Assembly (NCBI GenBank): GCA_022575985.1
Contig: JAKSXM010000132.1
Coordinates: 868,001-932,000, forward strand
Origin: Anagrus nilaparvatae
Taxonomy: Eukaryota > Arthropoda > Insecta > Hymenoptera > Mymaridae
Direction: 5' to 3'
DNA: 64,000 nt
Shown here: positions 37,607 through 49,246 of the stretch, in pieces
Layout of the letters: every line of letters starts with the position of its first letter
How positions within the stretch are numbered: the stretch's first letter is position 1
Notes under the pieces: model-generated
What the model was told of the DNA's origin: nothing
Databases searched by the model: none
What the model saw: the letters and a program-made list of their open reading frames with translations, nothing else
Position numbers and translations under genes: made by a program

Positions 37607-38216
37607 ACAACGCTATTCGAATATGTATCGTTTATAGACGGTCCATAGTATATGAAATAAAGGTCCCTTATCGCAAGAGGGCTTCTACTCTTACGATATA
37701 GAGTCTACTCGTACGTATAAAAGTATTATCGTAATAGTAGAGACTGCGCATGATCAAAGTTCGATGAAGAACCGAATAAAATTTAGTTGTAACGTGGCCG
37801 TTGTATAGAACGCATGAGCGTGTTTTTGTTTAAAAAATAAAATGTCGGAAAATAATGTTAAAGAAGAAGATGATAATTTATTAATAGACGAGAATAATAA
37901 TATAGATGCCGAAATAAATAATCAGAAATAAATATGTAATATTTTTTCTAACGTATTAAAAATCAATGTATATGCAAATAAATAAATTGTATAAAAAAAA
38001 GTTTTGTTTTTTAGTAATATTTTATATTTTGTCTAAAAGATGAATATTCGAATATTGTTGAAAAATATCTATTTGTATTGCAAGGGACGAAAGAGAATTA
38101 TATCAGACGAGTTGACGCTGGGTGGCGCTGCGCGCTCTGTTATTGTTTACTTTTTCCTTTCTCGCCATACTACGATAAAGGCATTGTATCGTCACTCGTG
38201 ACGTTATATACTACAT
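37607..38216 (+). other. Block-A-only segment with a 29-codon acidic frame
   Basis: About 610 bp is absent from block B at 54830. It includes a short frame near 37842-37931 starting MSENNVKEEDDNLLIDENNN, acidic and Asn-rich and ending at a stop. A GC-richer patch 'gctgggtggcgctgcgcgc' lies near 38118. It may be an internally deleted transposon that keeps the first few codons of its gene, but I see no clear inverted ends. Confidence 0.4.
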
Positions 38217-38776
38217 AAATTAGTATACTTTTATCAATTTATTATTATTTTTATGCAAAATTTTGGATTTAAACATCGGGTAGCCTGAAAATTATTTTTA
38301 GGTTGGCAACATGCAAATTTGCATGCAAACGTTTGTAAGCAAATTCGCATTTCAGGTACTGTAAAATCAGCCTAATAATAATTTAAAAAAAAATTATCTG
38401 AAAATTTTTGGATTTGATTTGTTTGATTCGTTAGATTCGTTATTTGATCGATGAGTAACCATGCCTGAAAAAAGAAAAATTAAGGCTTTTTTATAATTCT
38501 TTGCGTTTTTTTTCAATGAAAGTAAATATGGATGTATTGATAAAAATTTTTTTTATACTGCAATTTTATGTAGTTGCTATGTCTACTGAAAATTTTCTTA
38601 TTGACAACAACCTATTTGTAGTATATAATAATAATTATATACTGCGTATACGCATTTTTTTTCTATACACTGTCTAGTTTCAATAATTTATGCATGCATG
38701 TGTAACTTTTGAATTCGATTAATTTAGTTAACTGGAATACTTGAATGCGTTAAGTATAAATAAAAAATTATAAAAA

Positions 38777-41700
38777 ATGTCTATTTTAGATTTTCCATTT
38801 AAATATTTATCATTATATGGAGTTTGGATGCCTAGAAATTTAAAAAGTTTAAATAAAAAAATTGGATTCATTTTTTATCAATGCTTTTTAGGATTTTTTC
38901 ATTTCTTAATGTTTTTTACTGTTATGACTTATTTTGTTAAAGTTTTTACATCAAATGCAAAATATGACAATAAATTGTTGTTAATATTTATTCATTTATT
39001 GTCCTTTATAAAATTTATGTTCTTTATTATCAATAGAAGCAAAATTATTGATTTGAAAGATTATTTGTTGTGTGATAAATTAATGCCAGTAAATGATAAA
39101 GAAAAAGAATTAGAAAAGAAATTTGAAGTTTTTTTAAGGTAATAATGAAAATTTGCTTATTTTGATAAATTTAATAAAAATTTTTTTTCACATTTTAGAA
39201 AAGCACTTCCAATAATGTATATATTTGGTTTTTTCGTAACATCATTGTACAGTTCTTTATGCTTATTAATTAAAACTGATGATAAATATCCATTACCACA
39301 ATATGCACATGTTTATTTAGAAATAAATGATAGTAATTATTGGATATTTTTTATGCATCAATTTATTGCTATTACTTATGATGGTTTTTGGGGTATAACA
39401 ATTGATGTTTTGATTGCTGGATTTATCATTAAAGCTTATATTCAATTAAAGTTATTAGAAAGTAGAATCGAAAATTTACCAGATATGATAAAAAAATATT
39501 TAATTGATAATCCAAATGAGAAGAGACTAAATGTTGAAATCACATTTTTTTCTAAAATTATTGATCAACATCAAATGATTTTTGAGTAAGTCTGTAAAAA
39601 ATTATTATAAAATACTTATTCAAATGTTTGATATTTAATTTTCATTTCAGTTATGCTGAGATGATAAATGATACATTTAAAGAAATTTTTGGATTACAAT
39701 TTGTTTGTAGTGCTATTTTAATCAGCATTAATATATTTTTGTTATCAACTCAAGGATTTGATTTAGTTAATACATTATTTAATATTCTTTACACATTAGG
39801 CTTATTGATAGATTTATTTATTTATTGCTTGACTGCGAATGAAGTTAGATTTAAAGTAAGACATTAAAAAACATTTTCATATGACCTTAAATATTGAATA
39901 AATTATTTTATTGTTAGAGTGAAGAGATTAGCGAAAATTTGTATTTTATGGATTGGAGTACGCTAACTTTAGAATCAAGGAAAACTATTATTATTATGAT
40001 GACGAGGTCATCACAACCTATAATTATTCGATGTGGGCCTTTAATTGAGTTTTCGAATGAGTCATCGGTAAAAGTAAGTATCTATATAGTTAATATTTTA
40101 TTCAATTATTTTCTATTTATTTATAAAACAATAATTTCTAAATTTCATTGGTGAATTCTCTATTTTCTCAGTTTCGGATAATAAAACTGTGGTCTCTAAT
40201 CCTTCTGTAAATTAATTATAATATAATGATTCAAATTTTTTTAGACATTAATTATTGCTCTTGGTAGAAAAAAATATCCTTAACGGTAGGCTATAGTTTA
40301 ATTTTTACCCTTGTGTTTACCTCAAGGATACAAATATGTTTAGCCTTTCGCAAAAGCTTTAGACTATATTAAAGTCATGCATAATAAAGTTGTGTCCTTG
40401 AAGAAAAATAATGATAATTTTTGATTAGGAGCATTCCGACTTGAAAAAAATTTTTTTCGATTTTTTTTTTTATAAATGACTTTAATTTATCTTTAAGAAT
40501 ACTTTAAAATATTTCGATTCTTCAATTCTCTTACAAAAAAAAAAAGTTATAAAAGTATTTTGAACGCACCACAATATAAATTAAATAGCATACTTAATCT
40601 TTAAACGCGTTTATTTCAATACACTATCTTTGAAATTGGCGGGCAGGATTGCGGAAAAACTACTAAATGGATTTTAATTTTTTTCTTTTTTTTTGAAAAT
40701 TTTATTTCATTTCTGAGGGAAACTAGATGCCCGATTTTTGAATTTTAATCTAAAAATTATCTTTTTTGAGTAATTTTAGCCTGAAATTTTAAGCATTTTT
40801 TTCTTCAGTAAAATTTTTTTCTAATTCAAAATTTGAAAATCTAAAAACGAGTTTCCCTCGAGCTAGGTATCAAAATTTATTTTTTTTTTTTGTTTTTAAG
40901 ATTACCCAAAATGGACTTCTGTTGCCCACTGATTGGGATTTTTTTTATTTTAAGTGACTTTTTGCAACACCATCTACGAAAAGAGAACAAAAAGGAAATT
41001 TTTTTGAGATATTTAATACTTATGTAAACAATTTGTGATAGGTCAAATTTCGATTTTTGATTTTTTGGCATATAAGCACGTTTTGAGACCCCAGGAAGCT
41101 AAAAAACCGGTTTTTAAAAAAAGTATGTATGTGTGTGTGTGTGTGTATGTATGTAACCGGTGAAATTTTACAACCATTATGGAATTAAGACCTAATTTTT
41201 TTTTCAAAAATTTTTTTAACAAAAAATCTCAAACTACTTTTTTTAATTTGGATGTAATACACGGTCAACATAAATAACACATAAATACGATGATCAAATT
41301 TTTTTCCTACTTATACCTCATTTATTTCCACGAAAGTACTTATATTTGAAATATTACTCGAATCTGATAACTAATTTTTTGAAAATTGTTTTCTCAAAAT
41401 TTTTTTCACGAATAAATACAAAAAACACCAACTTTTTATTTCTTTTTGGACTTAGTACCTAATTTTTTTCTATGAAAGTACTAGTTTTAGAAAGTTTGTT
41501 TATAGTCATTTTTTGGACCTGATACCGAATTTTTTCAAAAATTTTTTCTCAAAATTAATAAAACAAAAAAATAAAAAAACCTGAAATATTTTTTTTTTTT
41601 TATGTAATACCTCATTTAATTCCATGAAAGTACTAATATCTGAAAATATTTCAACCGGCGATGTTTCACAACCGTTATGAAATTAAGACCTAATTTTTTT

Positions 41701-42595
41701 TTGAAAAATTTTTTAACCAAAAAAGCTCTAGGTACTTTTTTTTTTTTTATTTGGATGTAATACCTCATTTATTTCCACGAAAGTACTTATATTTGAAATT
41801 ATAGTTTTTACTCGATATCTCGAATCTTATAATTAATTTTTTGAAAATTTTTTTCCCAACATTTTCACCACAAAAAAATACAAAAAACACCAAATTTTTT
41901 TTTCTTTTTGGATGTAGTACCTAATTTATTTCTATGAGAGTACTAGTTTTAGACAGTTCGCTTATAGTAATTTTTTGGATCGGATACCGAATTTTTCCAT
42001 AATTTATTTCTCAAAATTAAAAAAGTTTTTTTAAACTGCAATATTTTTTTTTTTTTTTGGTGTAATACTTCATTTAATTTCATGAAAGTACTATCTTGAA
42101 TAATTATTATCCAATGAATTACGTTAGATTTTATCTGAAAAAAAAATAGATTTAGTTAAATTCAATACATAAATTTTCTTTTAACTTTTAAAAGTTAATA
42201 AAAATGAGTGTATGATTGCATGGTTGTAATCGGTGATATCTGTGGCATATTGAAGTATTTATCTCATTGTTTGAGAGACCTTAGTGCCAGCTAGTTGGCA
42301 GGGTATTTTTTTAATTTTTACAATATTTTTTTTACTTTTTTGACAATTCACTTAAAAATATATCTAAAAACTTGTCTTAATGCGGAATGCCCTCCTTAAT
42401 AATAAATTTTCATTAACTTTTAATCCTACTGGAATAAATAGATATTTTTCTTTGGCATCTTTTAGAAATTGTATAAATTTTTGTTTCTCTATTTAAATTT
42501 TAAAAACTCTTCTGTAATAAATTAAATTATTTTTGTTTTAGATTTTAAAAGCGTCCTACAGTGCTTTTAATATGATGAAAACTGCATCCACATGA
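38777..42595 (+). CDS. Odorant receptor (7tm_6 family), block A copy, 5 exons
   Basis: Exons: 38777-39138, 39199-39585, 39651-39855, 39918-40073, 42542-42595. All are GT-AG with matching phases; 387 aa, a usual size for hymenopteran ORs. Hydrophobic segments fit seven membrane spans: within exon 1 (FYQCFLGFFHFLMFFTVMTY and LLLIFIHLLSFIKFMFFII), exon 2 (YIFGFFVTSLYSSLCLLI and around ISIDVLI-like GITIDVLIAGFIIKAY) and exon 3. The C-terminus ILKASYSAFNMM is the conserved 7tm_6 end, and 'DWSTLTLESRKTIIIMMTR' in exon 4 matches the family pattern just before the last span. It acts with the Orco co-receptor as a ligand-gated cation channel in olfactory neurons. The ligand is unknown. Intron 4 was enlarged by a block-A-only repeat. 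Confidence 0.92.
41030..42310 (+). repeat. Interspersed repeat with hairpin 3' end (copy b), in OR intron 4
   Basis: It shares 'ggcatataagcacgttttgag', a short (GT)n tract (41129-41146), the ~155-bp units and the 3' end 'ccttagtgccagctagttggca' with 8755-10193. The block B intron lacks it (near 59030), so it inserted after the duplication or was lost from B. No clear target duplication is seen. Confidence 0.75.
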
Positions 42596-43397
42596 AGAAA
42601 GAAAATTTAACAAAGAAATATTAATTTTTTTTTTATGTTTTCAATTATAAATTTTTAAATGCACATTTACTAATTTTTTTGCAAAAATAATAATAATAAA
42701 ATATTTAAATTTTTCCAAAGATGAGCAGAATTTGATGAATGATAAGAATGCACTAAAGTCTAGATTACAATCTTTATGTAGTTTTAAGTATTAACTAATG
42801 CATTTTGATCTGCAAATTTTTTCTTTTAGATATATATATCAAGATTGAAATTTATTTATATCACTAATTACTAGTTATATACTTATTGTACTTTAACATT
42901 ACTTAGTTGTAAATTGACTGTGATAAATTTTATTTCATACAAATAATTTGGTAAAAACCAATAGTTTCGGTGCTTCTTCGCCCCCCCCCCACCAAATCGC
43001 AAAAAAATGGCGAAGCCCCCAACAAAGAAAAAAGCAATTAAAACCTATCCCCAAATGCGGTACTCGCACCTACCCCTAGAATAAGAAAAATTCTAGTGGT
43101 CGAGACAAAGAAAAAATCAAATAAAACCTACCACCAAATGTTATACTGGCACCTACCCCTAGAGTAAGCAAAATTCTTAAATTTTTTTACAAATTTTCAA
43201 AATTATTAAAAATTTTTTTACTTTAATTTTTTGCATTTTTCCCACCCAAAACTTATTGTGAACTTCATTTTAAGTGTTTTTAAGAAATTTCCAGCAAAAA
43301 TTTTAGCGATTTGGTGGGGCGGGAGAGAGATCCGTTTTGTTAATTTAAATTTCTTTTTCTTAAATTTCATAAATAGAGTATATTTATAAATTTACTA

Positions 43398-44871
43398 GGG
43401 GGCTCCGACCCCTGCGCGCTTCGCTTCGCGCGCTAACCCCCATAGAGTGATTGAAGTTTTAGGAAGATGGTTCCATGTTGGCCTGAAAGGTGTATTTTGT
43501 TCATTTTGACCCAAATGTTTCACGTGACAGTGGTTGAAGTGTTACCAGATTGGCCCAAAAGTACCAGTTTATCCCAAAAAGGGCATTTTCAGCGTATTCA
43601 CTATAGCCCTCTAAAAATTGGTATACGGAGATTTTCGGGATCGCTGATCACGAATATATTTGATTATTTTCAACCTATGTTTGGTGTAGTTTTGGCCAAT
43701 TTAAGGGCGACGGTCTAATTTTGCATGAAAGAAAACCTGAATATTCGTGATCAGCGATCCAAAAAACCCCCGTATACCAAATTTTAGAGAGCTAGAGTGA
43801 ATGTAGCAAAAATGCCCTTTTTAGGGCTAGTTTTGGCCAATTTAAGGGCATAGGTATAATTTTTCATTAAAAGTAATTGAATATTTGTAATTATCGACCC
43901 AAAAAACCCCCGTATACCAAATTTCAAAGGCTTAGAGTGAATTTGTCAAAAATGCTTTTTTTACGGCAAGTTTTGGCCAATTTAAGGGTCAAGCCCCAAT
44001 TTCTCATAGAAAAGTTCCCGATTTTCGTGTTCAGCGACCCAAAAAACCTATAATAGACCAAATCTGGTGGTGGCCAGAAACAATACGACCCCCCCCCCCC
44101 CCCGTAATTTGACTGGAGTATAATGAATATCATATTTAGTAATTAGTGTATGTGTTTTATCATCTACACCCTTTTGTCAACCCTTTTGTGATTAGTGTAG
44201 ATTTTTGTAGAGGTTAATTTTACTATTCTTTTTTTTGCGTGTACAAAACAATTGAAAAAATATAAACCTATCATTAAGAATAATTTTAATTTATTTAAAA
44301 AAATTCAGAAATATGTTTTTTTCAAATATTGAAAAAATAAGATTTTGAGCCTTCCAACTCAAAAAAAAATATGGAGTTAGCAAAATATTTTCTGTTTCTC
44401 ACTTTTTCGTCACTTTATATGGTGTAAAATCGTGTAAAAATAAAACAATGATCTTTTTTCTATTACTGCTACACAATCTACACTTTTTATATACTTTTGT
44501 TTATTAAATAAAAAATCTTGATAAGCTCTAAATTTTTTGTTTATTATTGTTTGTTTATATGAAAAATCTTTCCAACTAATTTAAAATTCTCTTTTGAATG
44601 ACAAGAGGTAACTAAAACTAAATATCATTTAAACCTCTAGCTGAGAAGTGCGAAAAACAAAAATAAAATCTTTACTACTATTCAACCTATTTTTTAAATA
44701 AAATAAAAACATGGTCTTTCGCATACATTTTGAATGCTTTTTTTTTATAATATAAGATTTTTACGTCTGTGTTATGAATTTAATTCTAAATATTTATATT
44801 GAAACGATCTTAACAGACAAGGTGTAAATAAAGTTAATCAATTATTTGATTTTTGCTCGACGTTTCTTTTT
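43398..44871. mobile_element. Block-A-only insertions including a foldback element (copy 3)
   Basis: It begins with a GC-rich palindromic stretch (43400-43440, 'tgcgcgcttcgcttcgcgcg'). At about 43560-44120 there is a foldback element with a worn left arm and a good right arm, ending in a C tract and 'atttgactggagta' at 44107-44120. The rest, to 44871, is plain AT-rich DNA. Block B reads straight through this site near 59830. Confidence 0.6.
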
Positions 44872-45169
44872 TTTTATAATTAATAATTAATTAATATGTT
44901 TTTAACATAAATACTTTCTTACAACAAATTCTGAAATCTAAATTTGTAAAATTTGTAGTAAGGAAAATTAAAATTTCACTTTGTTATTAACAAATACTTA
45001 GACTGATTATTTAACACAGATCATTTTTTTTATAGTATCTCATATTTAGATCAGAAATGGTTAATTTTTTGCTCAATTATGCTTATTCTTAAAATTTAGA
45101 CTAACAATATATTGATTAAAAGTTAATAATAATTCATTCTTAATGAAAAGATTTATTTTGTACAGCTAA

Positions 45170-47052
45170 CTTGAAATAATTTGACAAATTTTCAGCACTT
45201 ATCCTCAGGTCTGCATCATAATCAAAACCTAGAATAAGCTGCTATTACAATGATGCTGATAATGATGTTAAATCTAGAATACGTTTTTGTTTCAATGTAT
45301 CTTCCAAACTTTCTGATGAAGATACATTTTCTCACATTTTTTTCAGTAAAAAGTTCTTTCAATACACAAGAAAGTGACCAGACATCTGTTTTGCAACTAG
45401 CTTCGCTATTCCCAATGATGATTTCAGGAGCTATAAAATTCAACGTGCCTTTGATTCTCTCCCCTACAGTAGTCATAAGAGCTGTCGTTGGAAAATCTAA
45501 TGATGTTGATAAACTTAAATCACAGATTCTTGTGACACAGTTCTCTCCACGAAAATATTATCATGTTTTAAATCTTTATGAATAACTGGTGGTTTTAATT
45601 TATGTAAGTATTCCATACCTTTACAAATCTGCATTGCTATCAAGCTTTTTTTTGTTTGATCTAATTTATATCATCTAATTTGGTATCTTTGTGAAATAAT
45701 ACTTTAGGTAAGTTGGTGCAAATAGAGTAATCCATAACAAAATTAATTTGATCTTCGTAGACAAACACGAAGAGTTTTTCTGTATTTATTGATTTTATAT
45801 TATCTACTTGAGTTAGATTTGTACATTTTGCTTTGGTTCTGACTTATTGAATCCATTACTTCTCAGTATATAATTCATTATTTCTGAATCTAAAGCTTTT
45901 TCCAAAACTGATACACTTTTACTATCTGTGGAGCCACCAGTTGCGCAGCTTCATTTTTGGAAAGCAGAGTCTGAAATATCATTGTTATTAGATGTTATTT
46001 TACCAATTAAAGATGAAGCTAGAGCGTTGGCCAAATGTTTATTAATATTTGCATTAGCATTTACTTCTTTGAGAATCAAAAAAGAAGTTTTATTTTCATG
46101 CTTTTATAAACTACTATTTTTGCTTGCGTTTAGATTACTAGTTTGGCTTTCAATTGATGCCTGTGAACAGTATTTAGTAGTGAATAAATATATTTTCATC
46201 AAATGATTGTTTCCTTTCAAATTATCCTATACTTTCCAAAAATCAGCATTAATTTCGCCACTTTCACTTTTAAAGAATTTACGAAACATAACTTTTCCTG
46301 AATACCTCGCAATTCTTATGTCAGCTGACTCATTAAAATATTAACTCTTATTTTCAGTTAGGATACTGTTAATGGATAACATTTTTATTTCTGGGAACGA
46401 GTACTTGCTATTCAAGTCTAATACTTTCAGTGCCTCCTAACGGGGATTTAATTTGTTGGAATTTCAGTCCTATGTCATCAAACCTATGTAGCCATCCTAC
46501 GCTTACTTTTTTAGGAACAAATTTTTTCTACAAATTACAAATAAATGATCAATTATTTTTATTTAAATATTTTTTGAAAAATAAACGAGACGAACCTGAT
46601 GTATCTTTAAAGACTTTTTTGATGGTTCTTCATCATCGACCTCTTTATAATTATCATTTACTAGAGCCACTATTTTATTGACTCTTCTCTTTTGAGCATT
46701 ATCAAGCTTACCAGAAACAGTTGTAACAAAAGGACATAATTAAAAAAATACATAAAGCTATAAAATATAACATTATAACGTATGCCTTGTTTAGTAAGAA
46801 TATATTTTACTTTTTGATTTCTCTTCTTTGTGACAAGCTGTTAATATCCGTCATCAAGAGTAAATTCCCTTCAAAGTCCATTGGTACTGTACAGCTACTT
46901 TCGTCACTTGGATGTTTTTTAAATGTTATTGTTGTTGCCTCTGGAAATATATTTTTGACGTTATTTATGTGTATTTTTCCATTTACAAGAGGACTACGGA
47001 TAGTTTGCCCCGGTCCAGAAATTTCTATAAACCTGGTACTCATCGAATCCAT
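45170..47052 (-). pseudogene. Decayed multi-exon protein-kinase gene
   Basis: Reading leftwards from an ATG at 47050-47052: an N-terminal piece (MDSMSTRFIEISGPGQTIRS onward, to 46807), a piece at 46596-46738 ending at a GT donor, and a piece from 46527 with VGWLHRFDDIGLKFQQIKS. Broken frames follow through 46200-45900, then kinase motifs: KGMEYLH, VIHKDLKHDNI (catalytic loop, about 45560), CDLSLS in place of DFG, GTLNFIAPEI (APE, about 45430) and KTDVWSLSCVLKELF. Stops interrupt it near 46340, 46235, 46110 and 45945, with a frameshift near 45535 and a change of HRDLKPxN to HKDLKHDN. The N-terminal piece faintly resembles a TDP-43-type N-terminal domain, which I hold loosely. It is unlikely to make an active kinase. 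Confidence 0.7.
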
Positions 47053-49114
47053 ATTACATATTATGTAAAAATCAATATGTTATCTAAAAAAAATATGTAA
47101 CCTATATTGAAATTTATAAAAATCATATGTACTTTTGAAAATATTCAAAATGATACTATCTATTTTTCAAAATTATTCCTGATGTATTTGTTAATGTTAT
47201 TCACAAACATGTTTTACATACCTCTGAAAATTAGTAAATTATTGTTCATTCTTATGTCACGATATACTTCTGAAGAAAAATTTTAATCACTGAAATATAA
47301 TTTTTCATAAAAAAATAGCTGGACTTTGCGAGTGTTGAGGAATATTTCGACTCAGAGGGCAATAAATTAGACAATAATTTATTTATATATTGCGCTACGT
47401 TTCGTTTGCCTTCTGCAAACCTTATCAAGCTATAAAAATTACTTTATTAAATAAAAAAATATATAGTTTGTGTTAACAATATTAGATACAAATATATAAT
47501 ATAATGTGTATGATATATCATACAAGATCAGTAGTTATATAGCTGGATTTTGTTTATACTTGCGTTAAAAAGGTACTCGCGATATATCTTTTACCCAGAA
47601 AAGTTAACCTCTGAGCCCGCGCTTTTAGATGATACAATGCAGTAATTTCGCGGTAAATTTAAAAAACTTAAGGCCATTGTCTCTTTTTTGTGACGATTTT
47701 CAAAGGATTTTCAACATTTTTTTTCTCAGCTGTTTTATTATAAAAGTTTACAAATTTTTTTTTAATGATATAAAAAAATTTTTGTTTCATTTGCTTTTTT
47801 TTTACAGTTTGTAGATGGCGTGAAAGTAGAGGCTCGGAAAAAAAAATTGAAAAACAAAAAATTGATCATTTGGTGAACCAAAAACAAAAAATGCAGTTTT
47901 TGATGTTAAAAAATGCGCCTAAAATGAACAATAAAATTTTTTCTGATGCATAAAAAGCTGATATTGTTGGTTCACATACTAGGTATTGCAATAACAAAAA
48001 AAATGAAAAAAGATTCATGTCGATAGGTCAATTAGTTTTTGAGCTAGCGTAGGAACCGATTGCAAAAAACTAGTTTTGAGAAAAACGCGTTTAAAGTTTT
48101 TAAATGCTTATGTTTTCATATGACTGCGACCCATAAAAATCGAAATATCTAAAAAACATATTTAAGTCTAACTTATTCAAGTCTTAAAAATATTTAATAT
48201 TTTTTTATAAACTTCAAAAATATTAAAATTAATTAATTAAGTAAGTCATTTTTTAAACAATTTTAACAAAATAAGAAATATATTTACAAATAATAGGAGT
48301 GTTTTTTCTATACTTTCGTGGTTACTTGTATTTTAGGATTAATAAATTTTGTTAAATTTTATATCCATTACTCTGTTGATGGTTATTTAAACAGAAAATA
48401 TGCTACGAAAATTGATTTTTAAATCATTTAAAAACATTTTAGGTTTTGTAATAACAAATGGTGCAAAAGTTGTGAAGTTGTGGCCACCACTTCAAGGAAT
48501 AAGTTGTGAGCCGACTGGTCTTTCGTACTCTAGTCCGGCCCTTCCCCACTCCAAAAGCAAATTGAAGCTGAAAAACGGGGATTTTTATAACTTTAGGCCT
48601 GGCTTGAATTAAAAATAAGTAAAAATTTTGCATAAAATATAATAATTAACATTAAAAGCCATTTTATAATTAAAATAACTATTTGAAATATTTATTTTAA
48701 CAACTATTTTAACAAATCAAACTTTTTTTTCATATTGTTTATGATTTCAATTCAAGCCGTACCTAAAGTTATAAAAATCGCCGTTTCACAGCTCCAATTT
48801 TCTTTTGGAGTAGAGACCCTAGATTACCAGAGACAGACTCGCACGTGGTTCCGTAAATGTTGCTAGGTAAGATGGCGACTTCTCATTTAAATACATGTAT
48901 TCAAAAAAAGGTTGCTAGGTAAGATGTCGACTTTCCCATTTAAAATGCATGTATTTTTTTGACCAATCAAAATCGGCCCCCCTATCTGTCTGTCTCTGGT
49001 AATCTAGGGTCTCTATTTTGGAGTGGGGAAGGGCTGGACTCAATACTTCTTCAGATCTATATCTTAACTTAGTTATGCTTGATCGGATTACATTTGAAGT
49101 CTAATCATATCTAT
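47053..49114. other. Intergenic with nested foldback repeat; no gene seen
   Basis: 47053-48400 holds no supported gene. At about 48525-49045 an inverted repeat ('cggcccttccccactccaaaa' ... 'ttataactttaggcctggc' and its reverse from 48757) forms a foldback element, interrupted by a hAT-type MITE. Chance frames at 48400-48633 fall in this repeat. Confidence 0.55.
48811..49015. mobile_element. 205-bp hAT-type MITE
   Basis: The termini TAGAGACCCTAGATTACCAG and the exact reverse complement (CTGGTAATCTAGGGTCTCTA) are flanked by 8-bp direct repeats TTTTGGAG (48803-48810 and 49016-49023). An 8-bp target duplication and ends of the type TAGAG fit hAT. Inside, 'ttgctaggtaagatg' occurs twice in tandem. 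It interrupts the right arm of the surrounding foldback repeat, so it is younger. Confidence 0.85.
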
Positions 49115-49246
49115 AGTTGTTTTTATTATTCAAAAAGCCAAACTTCATTGTATGCGAAAGAAAATTTATCAGTGGAAAATTAAAATATATTTTGGAGCGG
49201 AGTGAAGAATAAAAATTAGATTTGAATTGAACTAAGAAGAACAAAA

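Larger units (their letters stand above)
29875..44910 (+). repeat. Segmental duplication, block A (OBP + odorant receptor)
   Basis: From about 29875 ('caaacttcactgtatgc') to about 44910 ('taattaattaatatgtttttaac') the sequence is closely matched by 49115-59853, apart from insertions unique to each block. Insertions unique to A: 30121-30253, 30861-31857, 35641-37354, 37607-38216, 41030-42310 and 43398-44871. Outside both edges the sequences differ. Confidence 0.9.

Noticed and set aside
45250..45585. 111-aa plus-strand frame
   Set aside because: It is antisense to the kinase motifs on the minus strand, which carry the recognisable sequence.
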